Below, piece after piece: positions 31,862 to 40,467 of a stretch of DNA of 64,000 nucleotides (positions are counted from its first letter, which is position 1; the number at the start of each line of letters is the position of its first letter). The DNA is from Variovorax gossypii (lineage in GTDB: Bacteria; Pseudomonadota; Gammaproteobacteria; Burkholderiales; Burkholderiaceae_C), in the NCBI RefSeq assembly GCF_003965815.1, contig NZ_RXOE01000005.1:1-64000 (forward strand), written 5' to 3'. A model generated the notes under the pieces. That model had not been told where the DNA came from and ran no database searches. It saw only the letters and a list, made by a program, of their open reading frames with translations. Both the position numbers and the translations under genes were made by a program.

Positions 31862-32857
31862 TTATTCCGCAGTTACTCCCGAAACCTTGATGAATTCCTG
31901 CCAACGCGGAACCTCCGCCTCGAGGAACTTGCGGAACTCCGAGGGTGATCGAACCGCTTGCCGTCCCCCAACCTGCTCGATCAAGGCTGTGTACTCGTCG
32001 GTTTGCAGGATGGCCTGCACCGCGCTCCAGAGCTCCGCGATCCTGTCCGGCGCGACACCGCTCGGCGCCAGCAGGCCGACCCATGGCACGACATCGAATC
32101 CCGGAAGACCGGATTCGGCGATCGTGGGAATCGACTCGAACTTGGGCAGCCGCTTCGCGCTGCTGATGGCCAAGGCCTTGATGCGGCCGCCTTGCAAGAG
32201 CGGTGTCGCGGCAGCCACTCCTTCGAAGGTCACCTGAACCTGGCCTGCGGCAAGGGCCGTCAGGGATGGCGCAGCCCCCTGATAGGGGACGTGCACGAAC
32301 TTCAGCTTGGTACGCCGAATGAACTCCGTCATGGCGAGATGCGAAACGCTTCCGACGCCCGGTGACGAAAAACTGATCTCCCCTGGATGACTGTTCGCAT
32401 AGCTGACCAGCGACTCAACCGAATCGATCGGCAGCTTGGAATTGACGAGCAGCAGCAGCGGGGTGTCGTAGAGCGTCGCGACCGGCTCGAAGTTCTTCAG
32501 TGTGTTGTATCTCACGGCCTTGAAGAGGATCGGATTGATCACCAGCGCCGAAGATGCGGAGAAAGTCAGGGTGTTCAGGTCGCCGGTCGACCTGGCAACG
32601 TTGCCCAGCGCAATGCTTCCGCTCTGACCCGGAATATTCTCGACAAAGAAATTGCGGTCCAGTCTTCTGCTCAAGGCGGATGCCAGGTATCGCCCCACCG
32701 TATCGACGGACTGACCCGGTGGATAGCCGATGACGATCCGCACCGAGCGCTGAGAAGCGTCGCTCGCCTGAGTCTGCGCCTCCGCCTGGCCGGACATGCC
32801 GACAGAGAGCAGGCCCATCGACACAGCAGTCCACAAGGACAGGAATCGAGATTTCAT
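31862..32857 (-). CDS. Bug-family tripartite tricarboxylate transporter substrate-binding protein
   Basis: A 331-residue protein with a Sec leader (SLWTAVSMGLLSVGMSGQAE) and the motifs VRIVIGYPPGQSVDTVGRYL, ENIPGQSGSIALGNVARSTG, HVPYQGAAPSLTALAAGQVQ and IPTIAESGLPGFDVVPWVGL. The Bug fold binds carboxylates between two lobes. The downstream TauD gene suggests the ligand is also its substrate. Confidence 0.87.
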   Translation of the reverse strand: MKSRFLSLWTAVSMGLLSVGMSGQAEAQTQASDASQRSVRIVIGYPPGQSVDTVGRYLASALSRRLDRNFFVENIPGQSGSIALGNVARSTGDLNTLTFSASSALVINPILFKAVRYNTLKNFEPVATLYDTPLLLLVNSKLPIDSVESLVSYANSHPGEISFSSPGVGSVSHLAMTEFIRRTKLKFVHVPYQGAAPSLTALAAGQVQVTFEGVAAATPLLQGGRIKALAISSAKRLPKFESIPTIAESGLPGFDVVPWVGLLAPSGVAPDRIAELWSAVQAILQTDEYTALIEQVGGRQAVRSPSEFRKFLEAEVPRWQEFIKVSGVTAE

Positions 32858-32925
32858 CCGTTGTCTCCTTCGTTGCTCAAAGCGATTGCGCCCGAATCAC
32901 GTGCACGGATCGCGTGCGTCTGCGC

Positions 32926-33300
32926 TCATTTCGAGACCGTGAAGCCGGTGGCCTTGACGATGGGGGCCGCATAGCTGCGTTCCTCTCCCATCATGCGGGT
33001 CATCGTTGCGCCAGGCACGGCCGCGGGCTCGAGTCCGATCTGATCCCACCTCACCTGCACGCTCTGGCCCTGCGTGGCGACCAGCAAAGCCGTCCCCGGC
33101 CTCTTGAGCAGCTCGCGGGACATGCCAATGACGCCAAGCATGCGGACCCGTCCACCGCGGCGCAGCTTGAGTTCGCGGCCCGGGAACGTCCGTGCCCAGC
33201 GGGATGTGGTCGGCCATGACATCGACGGCCAGTGGCGCACAGCCCTTGCAGGCCACCGCAACCATAGGCACGCCGGTGGTCTTGAACATGCTCGCGTGCC
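32926..33300 (-). pseudogene. Degenerate Bug-family (TctC-like) gene
   Basis: Fragments in two minus-strand frames: near 33289-33200 MFKTTGVPMVAVACKGCAPL and AVDVMADHIPLGT, corresponding to the VPYKGxAPAVTDLLAGHI region, then GRVRMLGVIGMSRELLKRPG and the ending SYAAPIVKATGFTVSK, the usual Bug C-terminus. The segment between them and the N-terminal half are missing or frameshifted. It follows the intact Bug gene's start by less than 100 bases, so it may be a decayed duplicate. Confidence 0.6.
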
Positions 33301-33527
33301 GCGATCAGCGAGCGAAGTGCAACCACGGAAAGTTCATGGAGGCGAGTCGCACCCGCACCCGAATGGCTTGTCATGGAACAATCATCGAACTGGCGTGAGG
33401 ACCTCGTCCAATACCGTTTGACTGGGGCGGACATACGAGAATCGTATGGGTACGATCGAGGCCGCCGAAGCGGTGCCACGCCGCATTCAGGACTACGGTC
33501 GCGCGCTGGTGGCCTTTGCGAGCGCCC
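33301..33527. other. Decayed DNA, no supported gene
   Basis: Open frames on both strands (for example from the ATG at 33373) have no recognised motif. The stretch lies between a Bug pseudogene and an IS66 tnpB fragment. Confidence 0.35.
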
Positions 33528-33640
33528 GTCTTCGCCAACAAACGGTCGACCCGTCTGAAGGTGCTGGTGCACGACGGCATCGGCATCTGGCTCGCCGCAC
33601 GCCGGCTGCACCAAGGCCGCTTCACCTGGCCCGGCGGCGA
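33528..33640 (+). pseudogene. tnpB: IS66 tnpB internal fragment
   Basis: The frame reads VFANKRSTRLKVLVHDGIGI then WLAARRLHQGRFTW, the conserved middle of IS66 TnpB. Both ends are lost; neither the MIRIDA start nor the tnpC gene follows. It is 140 bases upstream of an alpha/beta-hydrolase gene. Confidence 0.7.
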
Positions 33641-33781
33641 CTGCGCGGAGGTTGCCAACGCAGCGAGCCAGCGACATCGACGACTTGCTGCCCCACGTTT
33701 GGGCTTCGCGCTGCGCCCCTGACTGCCAATGAAGAGGCGTCTGCCGGTTGATGCCTACATGACCGTCGATACTGTCCGACT

Positions 33782-34495
33782 ATGACCACGTTGGTTCTTC
33801 TCCCGGGCATGGATGGCACAGGCACTCTGTTCGATCCGCTAGTCAATGCGTTGTCTGGTGCCGCGTCACTCAAGGTGGTGGCCTACCCGCCCGCGGCGCC
33901 AAACGGATATGCCGCCCTTCAGAGCGTCGCTGAAGCTGCTCTCCCGGCGGATGAGTCGATCATCTTGCTAGGCGAATCATTTTCCGGACCCATCGCCATC
34001 TCGCTCGCAGCGAAGCATCCGAACCGAATCAAAGGTGTTGTGCTTTGCTGCACATTCGTGCGAAACCCGCACCCCTTTCTGGCGCCGTTTAGCTTCGTGG
34101 CAGCGTTGGCGCCGATCAAGCAGTTGCCCTTGGCCTTCGCCTGTGCGGCTCTGCTGGGGCGGCGCGCGACGCCGGACCTCCGACGCGCATTGGGTGCAGC
34201 ACTCGCCATGGTCTCAGGAGCCGCCTTCCGCGCTCGGCTCAAGGCCGTCCTTTCCATAGATGTCTCGGCAGACCTGGCAAAGGTGACAGCCCCGATCCTC
34301 TATCTGCGCGCCAGTGAAGATCGCTTGATACCGAAGCAAGCAGGCAACCTCATCAAGCACCTTCAACCCTCAACGCAGCTCAGAGAGATCGAGGGGCCGC
34401 ATTGCCTACTGCAAGCAGCGCCTGTAGCGGCGGCCCAAGCCATTCGGGAGTTCATGCGCACTGTCGAGCCACAGCCAGCCATGTCAGGCGCGTGA
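33782..34495 (+). CDS. Alpha/beta-fold hydrolase flanked by IS66 debris
   Basis: A 237-residue protein: TTLVLLPGMDGTGTLFDPLV at the oxyanion region, the nucleophile elbow IILLGESFSGPIAISLAAKH (GESFSG), the acid in ILYLRASEDRLIPKQAGNLI and a histidine in REIEGPHCLLQAAP. This is a full catalytic triad. The last few residues (MSGA) are encoded by DNA that, on the other strand, is the end of an IS66 tnpC, so the natural C-terminus was probably replaced at an insertion edge near 34481. Substrate unknown; not closely alike to the hydrolase at 29583-30272. Confidence 0.75.
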   Translation: MTTLVLLPGMDGTGTLFDPLVNALSGAASLKVVAYPPAAPNGYAALQSVAEAALPADESIILLGESFSGPIAISLAAKHPNRIKGVVLCCTFVRNPHPFLAPFSFVAALAPIKQLPLAFACAALLGRRATPDLRRALGAALAMVSGAAFRARLKAVLSIDVSADLAKVTAPILYLRASEDRLIPKQAGNLIKHLQPSTQLREIEGPHCLLQAAPVAAAQAIREFMRTVEPQPAMSGA

Positions 34496-34535
34496 GCACG
34501 TCCTTCAGATAGGCGTAAGGATCGTGACCATCGGG
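34482..34535 (-). pseudogene. tnpC: IS66 tnpC 3' fragment
   Basis: Minus-strand codons give GHDPYAYLKDVLTRL, the usual end of the IS66 TnpC transposase. Similarity breaks near 34481, inside the 3' end of the hydrolase gene. This marks a second place where IS66 sequence directly joins a hydrolase gene. Confidence 0.65.
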
Positions 34536-34698
34536 TCTTGCCGAGCGGATCGATCACGACGGTCTTGTCGCGGACCATGGCGCCAGTCCCCCCCTTTGGC
34601 GATCAGTTGCTCAGCACCGAAGCCTGCGAGCATCGCCTGACGGTCGATCGTGAAGCTCGCACGATGAAGACGTCGTTCTCAAAAAAGTCCGTGGCGAT
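34536..34698. other. Intergenic, no supported gene
   Basis: Between the IS66 fragment and the BKACE gene stop. Nothing recognisable beyond possible further IS debris. A run of six A at 34681-34686 (six U on the minus strand) comes just after the BKACE stop side but without a clear stem. Confidence 0.3.
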
Positions 34699-35637
34699 TC
34701 AGAAAGCGACGTGCTCGGGTCCCTTCAGCCCCAGCAGCGCACGCGCCTCGTCCGGCGTTGCGATCTCGTGCCCGAGGCTCTCCAACAGCTGGCGGACCTT
34801 GCGTACCTGCTGCGCGTTCGATTCGGCGAGCTGCCCGCGCGAAATCAACAGCGAGTCCTCGAGTCCGACGCGCACGTGCCCACCCATCGTCGCGGCGGCC
34901 GTGGCCAGGGGAATCTGGCCGCCCCCCGCACCGAGCACCGACCACTGGTACGCATCCCCGAAGAGCTTGTCGGCCGTGCGCTTCATGAAGACCAGGTTCT
35001 CGAGGTCCGCGCCGATGCCGCCCAGGATGCCGAGCACGAACTGGATGAAGATCGGCGCCTTGAACATCCCCGAGTCCACGCAGAACTTGAGGTTGTACAG
35101 GTGCCCGACGTCGTAGCACTCGTGTTCGAACTTGACGCGATGATCCTGTCCCAGCTCCTCGGCCACCATGCCGATGTCGCGAAAGGTGTTGCTGAAGATG
35201 TAGGTGTCGGATTCGCGCAGGTACGGCTCTTCCCAGTCGAACTTCCAGTCCTTGTAGCGCCGTGCCAGCGGATGCATCGAGAAATTCATGCTGCCCATGT
35301 TCAGCGAGCACATCTCGGGCGAGAAGCGCTTCGCCGGCGCGATGCGCTGCGCCACGGTGTTGCGCAGGCTGCCGCCGGTGGACAGGTTGATCACCGCGTT
35401 GGTCGACGCCTTGATCGTCGGCAGGAACCCGAGGAAGTGCTCCGGGTCGATCGAGACGGCCCCGTTGAGCGGATGGCGTGCATGCAGGTGCAGCACCGCT
35501 GCGCCGGCCTCGGCCGCGTCGATCGCCTGGCGTGCGATGTCCTCGGGGCGGTACGGCAATGCGTCGGACATGGTCGGCGTGTGGATGGCGCCGGTGATGG
35601 CACAGGTGATGATGGTCTTGCGCGACGGTTTGGACAT
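34699..35637 (-). CDS. 3-keto-5-aminohexanoate cleavage family enzyme (BKACE)
   Basis: A 312-residue protein with the BKACE pattern: ITCAITGAIHTPTMSDALPY, AGAAVLHLHARHP (metal-binding His pair), FSPEMCSLNMGSMNFS, FEHECYDVGHLYNLKF and GGHVRVGLEDSLLISRGQLA. BKACE enzymes are Zn-dependent and condense a 3-keto acid with acetyl-CoA to give acetoacetate and a new CoA ester. The real substrate varies widely across the family. Here it is last in a Bug-cyclase-lipocalin-BKACE operon controlled by a TetR regulator. Confidence 0.9.
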   Translation of the reverse strand: MSKPSRKTIITCAITGAIHTPTMSDALPYRPEDIARQAIDAAEAGAAVLHLHARHPLNGAVSIDPEHFLGFLPTIKASTNAVINLSTGGSLRNTVAQRIAPAKRFSPEMCSLNMGSMNFSMHPLARRYKDWKFDWEEPYLRESDTYIFSNTFRDIGMVAEELGQDHRVKFEHECYDVGHLYNLKFCVDSGMFKAPIFIQFVLGILGGIGADLENLVFMKRTADKLFGDAYQWSVLGAGGGQIPLATAAATMGGHVRVGLEDSLLISRGQLAESNAQQVRKVRQLLESLGHEIATPDEARALLGLKGPEHVAF

Positions 35638-35664
35638 GGTGCTGGGCTGTCTTTGCGATGAAGT

Positions 35665-36102
35665 TCAGTGTTCGACCGGCTGGCGCTGCCAGACCAGCTT
35701 GATGACGGTCTCGATGCCGTCCTGCATCTGCGGCGCGGTCGTCAGGACGGCGGCGTCCTGCTCGAAGCTCAGGGCGCGACGCAGCACGGTCCCGACCCAG
35801 TTCGGATAGGTGGACATGTCCACCGCGTGCCGGACCCAGCCGCTCTCCACGTCGAACCGCCCTGCGTACGCGATGGAGGATCTGTAGGCTTCCGCGCGCT
35901 GCGACTCCGGCGCCGCCTGCCTGTCGCCGTCGAGCTGTGTGCGGCCCTCGTGGGTGATGAGCGCCATCATCCGTCCGTCGCCGCCGTAGTGAATGACGCC
36001 AGTTGGCCGCGCGCCGTAGACGTCGTGCAGGCGTTCGCCGCGAGGACCGACGGCATAGGCCTCGCGCAGGAACCAGGTTCCGATCAGAGCATCCGCGTTC
36101 AT
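35665..36102 (-). CDS. Lipocalin-like domain protein
   Basis: A 145-residue protein beginning LIGTWFLREAYAVGPRGERL and containing GVIHYGGDGRMMALITHEGR and RAEAYRSSIAYAGRFDVESG, the pattern of lipocalin-like (Lipocalin_5) proteins that often accompany catabolic enzymes. It sits 27 bases before the BKACE gene and after the cyclase. It lacks a signal peptide, so a cytosolic binding or lactone/ester-related role is possible. Function unknown. Confidence 0.75.
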   Translation of the reverse strand: MNADALIGTWFLREAYAVGPRGERLHDVYGARPTGVIHYGGDGRMMALITHEGRTQLDGDRQAAPESQRAEAYRSSIAYAGRFDVESGWVRHAVDMSTYPNWVGTVLRRALSFEQDAAVLTTAPQMQDGIETVIKLVWQRQPVEH

Positions 36103-36135
36103 GGAAAAGAAAACTCCAGGGTTGAGAGAAAGTGT

Positions 36136-36903
36136 TCAGGGCAGCACGGCCACGGCTCGGACCCACCCCGCGGAAGCGGCGTGGATCTTCACGGGGAAGC
36201 AGATCACCTGGAAACCCGTGGGGGGCAGCAGGTGCAGGTTGGTCACCTTCTCCATCTGGAAGTAGCCGATCTCCCGGCCCGCCTTGTGGCCCTCCCAGAT
36301 GAGGGACGCATCCCCGGTTTCGCGATAGCGCCGCGCGGTATGGCTGAACGGAGCGTCCCAGGACCAGGCGTCGGTCCCGACGACCCGCACGCCGCGCTCG
36401 GTGAGGAACAGCGTGGCCTCGCGGCCCATGCCGCAGCCGGTGTCCAGGTAGTCGTCCTGCCCGTAGCGCGCGCCCGCCGCCGTGTTGACGAGCACGATGT
36501 CCAGTGGCTGCAGCACGTGGTCGATGCGCGCGAGCTCCGCCTCGACCTCGTCGGCACGCACCACGTGACCGTCCGGCAGATGCCGGAAGTCGAGCTTGAC
36601 CCCCGGCCGATAGCACCACTCCAGCGCCACTTCGTCGATGGTCGCAGCCCGCTCGCCACGGTTCATCGTCGAGGCGTAGTGCCACGGCGCATCCATGTGG
36701 GTGCCGTTGTGCGTCGACAGGTCGATGCGTTCGACGGCCCACGCTTCACCGTCGGGCAAGTCTTGCGGGCGCAGGCCGGCGAACGGCTTGGCCAGCGCGG
36801 CAAAGGTTTCCTGGTGGTTCTGGTATCGGATCTGCGGGCCATTGCCCGGGCGGTCCACGGACAGGCCATTCTGGATGGCGACGGACAGGTCGATGAGCTG
36901 CAT
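36136..36903 (-). CDS. Cyclase family protein (kynurenine-formamidase-like)
   Basis: A 255-residue protein from the ATG at 36903; an in-frame upstream extension to 36996 is unlikely. The metal motif STHNGTHMDAPWHY (HxGTHxDxPxH) defines the cyclase/formamidase family. MQLIDLSVAIQNGLSVDRPG opens it, and FPVKIHAASAGWVRAVAVLP ends it. Such Mn/Zn enzymes hydrolyse amides or lactones. In the operon it may open a ring or remove an acyl group before the BKACE step. Confidence 0.87.
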   Translation of the reverse strand: MQLIDLSVAIQNGLSVDRPGNGPQIRYQNHQETFAALAKPFAGLRPQDLPDGEAWAVERIDLSTHNGTHMDAPWHYASTMNRGERAATIDEVALEWCYRPGVKLDFRHLPDGHVVRADEVEAELARIDHVLQPLDIVLVNTAAGARYGQDDYLDTGCGMGREATLFLTERGVRVVGTDAWSWDAPFSHTARRYRETGDASLIWEGHKAGREIGYFQMEKVTNLHLLPPTGFQVICFPVKIHAASAGWVRAVAVLP

Positions 36904-36953
36904 TTCGGTCGTGCTGTGAAGTGTCGGGTGGGGCGCAATCGATTCGCCGGGTG

Positions 36954-37919
36954 CTACTGCTTGCGCAGGCCGATCGCGCGCACCAGTTCGGGCCACGACT
37001 GGTTTTCATGGGCGAGGAACTGGGTTGCCGAGGCAACGGAACCACCGGTCGGCTCGCTGCCGCTCTCGCGCAGCCTCTGAACCATGTCCGGTTGCTTGAG
37101 GACGGCGTTGACCTCGGTGTTCAGACGGCTCACGACGTCGGCGGGCGTTCCTGCGGGGGCCACCAACATGAACCACAGAGAGAAGTCGATGCCGGCGAAG
37201 CCCTGCTCCTCGAAGGTGGGTACGTTGGGCAGGGCCTCGGCCCTCTGGCGTGTCGAAACGGCCAAGGCCTTGACCTTGCCCGACTGGATGAACGGCCGAA
37301 CGGTGCCGACGTTGTCGCACAAGGCCTGGACGCTGCCGCCGAGCAGGTCGGTGATGGCGGGTGCCGCGCCCTTGTAGGGGATGTGGTTCAGCGCGATGCC
37401 TGCGGAGCGCGCGAACAGGCCCGCACAGATGTGCTGCGGGGAGCCCTCCCCGGCATTGGCCATGTTGATCTGGCCTGGCTTGCTTTTCGCGCTCGCCACC
37501 AGGTCCTTGAGCCCTTCGTTCGACAACTCGGGCCCGGTCACGAGCACCAGGGCGGCCGACGACACCTTGGCGATCGGCGCGAATGCCTTGACCGGTTCGT
37601 AGGGCATCTTCTGAAAGAGGCTCTGATTGACCGCCAGCGGCCCCAGCCCCGCCAGGAGAAGGCTGTAGCCATCGGGCTGCGACTTGGCAACGGCATCGGC
37701 GCCGATGGTGCCGTTCGCACCGCCCTTGTTGTCGACGATGACGGGCTGGCCCAGGCGGGTCCCGAGTTTCTCGGCCAGCAGACGGGCGATGTTGTCGGTG
37801 CCCCCGCCCGGCGCATAGGGCACCACTAGGCGAATCGGCCTCTGCGGGTATTGCGCCGCAGCCGGCAGTGCTGCCAGGGCAAGGGTCCACAGGATGCACT
37901 GCAGTGCCGGTTTCAACAT
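36954..37919 (-). CDS. Bug-family substrate-binding protein, first gene of the BKACE operon
   Basis: A 321-residue protein from the ATG at 37919; the ATG at 37925 is too close to the ribosome site aaagga. It has a Sec leader (CILWTLALAALPAAAQ), then YPQRPIRLVVPYAPGGGTDN, VIVDNKGGANGTIGADAVAK, HIPYKGAAPAITDLLGGSVQ and NVPTFEEQGFAGIDFSLWFM, all Bug hallmarks. It sits 50 bases upstream of the cyclase and probably binds the operon's substrate. Confidence 0.87.
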   Translation of the reverse strand: MLKPALQCILWTLALAALPAAAQYPQRPIRLVVPYAPGGGTDNIARLLAEKLGTRLGQPVIVDNKGGANGTIGADAVAKSQPDGYSLLLAGLGPLAVNQSLFQKMPYEPVKAFAPIAKVSSAALVLVTGPELSNEGLKDLVASAKSKPGQINMANAGEGSPQHICAGLFARSAGIALNHIPYKGAAPAITDLLGGSVQALCDNVGTVRPFIQSGKVKALAVSTRQRAEALPNVPTFEEQGFAGIDFSLWFMLVAPAGTPADVVSRLNTEVNAVLKQPDMVQRLRESGSEPTGGSVASATQFLAHENQSWPELVRAIGLRKQ

Positions 37920-37953
37920 CTTCATTTCCTTTGGTGACGACTTGGCTCGAATA

Positions 37954-37973
37954 TTAGTTATTCGACCGACTAA
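37954..37973. promoter_or_regulatory. TetR operator-like palindrome, Bug-operon side
   Basis: ttagttattcgaccgactaa: five-base arms TTAGT/ACTAA around a ten-base centre. Its reverse complement matches 38154-38173 in 18 of 20 positions. It lies 35 bases before the Bug start codon (37919), overlapping the likely promoter. Confidence 0.65.
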
Positions 37974-38153
37974 GTAAAAATAGGGCAAACCCTAGCGACG
38001 GGGACGAGGCCAGGGTGGGCACTGACAGAGCAGCCGTGGAACACGGGGCGCGGGGCCTTTGCGGCGCCGAGTGCTCGGCCGTTCACGAAGGGCGGGATCG
38101 GGTGGGCCATGACCTCCCCTCCGAATCGGTGCGGGAGCTGGGCCGCTTGTTTG

Positions 38154-38173
38154 TTAGTCTTTCGAATAACTAA
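38154..38173. promoter_or_regulatory. TetR operator-like palindrome, tetR side
   Basis: ttagtctttcgaataactaa, arms TTAGT/ACTAA, reverse-complement twin of 37954-37973 (18 of 20). The two sites begin exactly 200 bases apart, in opposite orientation, one near each divergent gene. This strongly suggests a shared binding protein, most simply the adjacent TetR regulator. Confidence 0.65.
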
Positions 38174-38262
38174 TAATGGAACGGCCTGCACGGAGCAGGA
38201 ACATGATCCATCGCCCTCGGGAGGCTGACCGGCCTCGGGCGGACCGCGAAAGTAGCAAAGCC

Positions 38263-38997
38263 ATGGGAAAGAGCATTCATCTCGACAACTCCGCGGCCAC
38301 CACGGAGGCCGCGGAGTCGTCGCCGCATCGGCGGCGCAAGAGCGACGCGCGGGAAAACATCCTGCGCGCGGCCGAAGGCCTGTTCGCGGAACACGGCTTC
38401 ACAGGCAGTTCGCTGCGCAACATTGCCGAAAGCGCCGGGGTCAACCAAGGGATGATTCATTACTTCTTCCGCAGCAAGGAGGCCTTGTTCCAGGAGACCT
38501 ACCTGCACCGTGGCACCCCGATGGTCGAAGAGCGCATGCGACTGCTCGACGCAGAGGAGGCCGCGGCCAAGGGAGCGCCCGTCCCGCTGGAGCGCCTCAT
38601 CGAGAGCTTCCTGGCACCCGCATTCAAGCTGGCGATGAGCGGTGACAGCGGCCGTGCGTTCCTGCGCATGCAGGCGCACCTGCAGCTCGACGGCACGCCG
38701 TTCGCCAACGAACTGCGCCAGCGCCTCTACGACGTGTCGTCGCGCCGGTTCGTGGCCGCTTTCGCACGCAGCCTTGCCGACCTATCACGAGAGGACGTTT
38801 CCTGGCGCTTCATGTTCATGCTCGGCAGCTACCAGTACGCCCTGGCGGACACCGGGCGCGTCGACGTGATCTCCGACGGGCTGTGCAGCGGAAAGAACAT
38901 TGCCGAGTCATTGCGCCAGATCGTGCCCTTTCTCGCCGCCGCCATGCGCGCGCCTGGATTGACCATCGCTTCAGACAAGCCTTCACGCAAGCGCTGA
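38263..38997 (+). CDS. TetR/AcrR-family transcriptional regulator
   Basis: The ATG at 38263 gives 244 residues; an upstream in-frame ATG at 38176 would overlap the operator edge. The helix-turn-helix reads ARENILRAAEGLFAEHGFTG and SLRNIAESAGVNQGMIHYFF. The C-terminal half is all helical with FMFMLGSYQYALADTGRVDV. It diverges from the Bug/cyclase/lipocalin/BKACE operon and is expected to repress it through the twin palindromes. Confidence 0.87.
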   Translation: MGKSIHLDNSAATTEAAESSPHRRRKSDARENILRAAEGLFAEHGFTGSSLRNIAESAGVNQGMIHYFFRSKEALFQETYLHRGTPMVEERMRLLDAEEAAAKGAPVPLERLIESFLAPAFKLAMSGDSGRAFLRMQAHLQLDGTPFANELRQRLYDVSSRRFVAAFARSLADLSREDVSWRFMFMLGSYQYALADTGRVDVISDGLCSGKNIAESLRQIVPFLAAAMRAPGLTIASDKPSRKR

Positions 38998-39080
38998 CGA
39001 CCTGCCTGGACTGCTGCCACGGGCATCCCGCCTGGCGTCCTTCACGGCACCTTCATTCAGAGACCGCCACGGGAAGGATG

Positions 39081-39097
39081 GTGACAAAATCTGTCAC
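39081..39097. promoter_or_regulatory. Perfect palindrome upstream of the SnoaL-MDR-YafY operon
   Basis: gtgacaaaatctgtcac has six-base arms GTGACA/TGTCAC with a five-base spacer, 50 bases before the ATG at 39147. The last gene of the operon encodes a YafY/WYL regulator, whose family commonly binds such TGACA-type palindromes, so autoregulation is inferred. Confidence 0.6.
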
Positions 39098-39146
39098 TAT
39101 GCCTTCTTACATTGAGCTTTCCCCAACTCAACTGAAGGAAAGCACC

Positions 39147-39500
39147 ATGAATACCAGCAAGGCACTCGAGATCGCCCAGGTTTACGCCAAGGCGCTCGCG
39201 AACAAGGACGTCGAGACCATCGTCTCCATCTCAGCCGAGGATGTCGTCTGTACCTCGCCCATCGGTCAGACCGCCGGCATCGAGCGCTTCCGCGCCTTCC
39301 AGGAAGGTTTTGCCAGGATGCTCACGAACCTGACCGTTCTCGCCGTCTACGGCGACGATGAACAGGCCGTCGTGGTTTACCTCGCCGAGACGCACCCGGT
39401 GCCGCGCTCGCTCGTGGCGGAGCTCGTCAAGATCAAGGACGGCAAGCTTGCATCGACCGATGTGATCTACGACGCCACGCCCTTCGCCGCCTTCATGTAA
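39147..39500 (+). CDS. SnoaL/NTF2-like small protein
   Basis: A 117-residue protein from the ATG at 39147 (gaaggaaag upstream). It begins ALEIAQVYAKALANKDVETI and has EDVVCTSPIGQTAGIERFRA, AEDVVC-type strand pairs and LVKIKDGKLASTDVIYDATP, the cone-shaped SnoaL-like fold. Members bind or isomerise small hydrophobic molecules. It is the first gene of a three-gene operon. Confidence 0.75.
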   Translation: MNTSKALEIAQVYAKALANKDVETIVSISAEDVVCTSPIGQTAGIERFRAFQEGFARMLTNLTVLAVYGDDEQAVVVYLAETHPVPRSLVAELVKIKDGKLASTDVIYDATPFAAFM

Positions 39501-39533
39501 ACGGTTCAGCCTCATTGAGCGGACGGTCCTGCA

Positions 39534-40466
39534 ATGAAGCGAGTTCAATACGACAGGTATGGCGGCCCCGAGGTGATGCGCCTGGCGGAGTTCGACCTGG
39601 AATCCCCTGGCCAGAGCGACGTGGCAGTCAGGGTTAGGTTTGCGGCCCTCAATCCCATCGACTGGAAAGTGCGCAATGGCGATCTCAAGATGGTCACGGG
39701 AAAGTCCTTCCCGCGCGCGTTGGGGTCTGACTTCTCCGGCACGGTGATGGCCGTCGGCCCGGGCGTCACTCGCTTCAAGCCTGGAGATGCCGTGTTCGGC
39801 CTTGCGAGACTCAAGGAAAGCGGTGCGTGCGGCCACGCCGTGCTCACGGATGCGAATTTCCTGGCGAAGAAGCCTGACGGCGTTTCCTTCGAGGATGCAG
39901 CTTGTCTCGGCACTCCTGGCGTCACCGCCTGGAATGGTCTCTTCGACAAGGCCAGGTTGAAGCCCGAGGCGCATGTGTTCATCAACGGCTGCACCGGGGC
40001 GGTTGGAGAAACAGCCGTTCAGCTTGCACGGATGACAGGGGCCAGGGTCTCGGGCAGTTGCAGCGCTCAAGCGATGCCACGTGCCCATGCACTGGGTGTC
40101 ACGAGCGTCTACGACTATCGAGCAACCGACTTGGCAACTATCAGCGAGCGCTTCGACGTTGTTTACGATACCGCGGCCACGATGACGAGCGCCGTCGGCC
40201 TCGGGATGCTTCGTGAGGCAGATGTGTTCCTGGACATCAATCCGACGCTGGGCAAGTTCATGCGCTCCATGTTCGATCGCAGGCTGAAGCCGATCATCTG
40301 CAAGGCGAGAGCGGACATCCTCGATGGCCTGGCGCGTGCTGCCGCAGAAGGAAAACTGCGGCTCCCGGTTGCCAAGACCGTGCCGCTGAGCGAAGCCATC
40401 CGCCTCGTCACCGCGCTCCAACAAGGGCACAAGCTGGCCGGCAAAGGCCTCGTTGTGATGGATTGA
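39534..40466 (+). CDS. NADP-dependent oxidoreductase, MDR/quinone-oxidoreductase type
   Basis: A 310-residue protein of the zinc-independent medium-chain reductases. It shows MKRVQYDRYGGPEVMRLAEF, VRFAALNPIDWKVRNGDLKM, RALGSDFSGTVMAVGPGVTR and the NADP site VFINGCTGAVGETAVQLARM. No structural-zinc cysteines appear. Likely reduces quinones or enones. It lies 33 bases after the SnoaL gene and one base before the yafY-type gene. Confidence 0.87.
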   Translation: MKRVQYDRYGGPEVMRLAEFDLESPGQSDVAVRVRFAALNPIDWKVRNGDLKMVTGKSFPRALGSDFSGTVMAVGPGVTRFKPGDAVFGLARLKESGACGHAVLTDANFLAKKPDGVSFEDAACLGTPGVTAWNGLFDKARLKPEAHVFINGCTGAVGETAVQLARMTGARVSGSCSAQAMPRAHALGVTSVYDYRATDLATISERFDVVYDTAATMTSAVGLGMLREADVFLDINPTLGKFMRSMFDRRLKPIICKARADILDGLARAAAEGKLRLPVAKTVPLSEAIRLVTALQQGHKLAGKGLVVMD

Positions 40467-40467
40467 C

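Noticed and set aside
38176-38262. Upstream ATG at 38176 as the TetR start
   Set aside because: It lies three bases after the operator and has no ribosome site; the ATG at 38263 gives a normal length.
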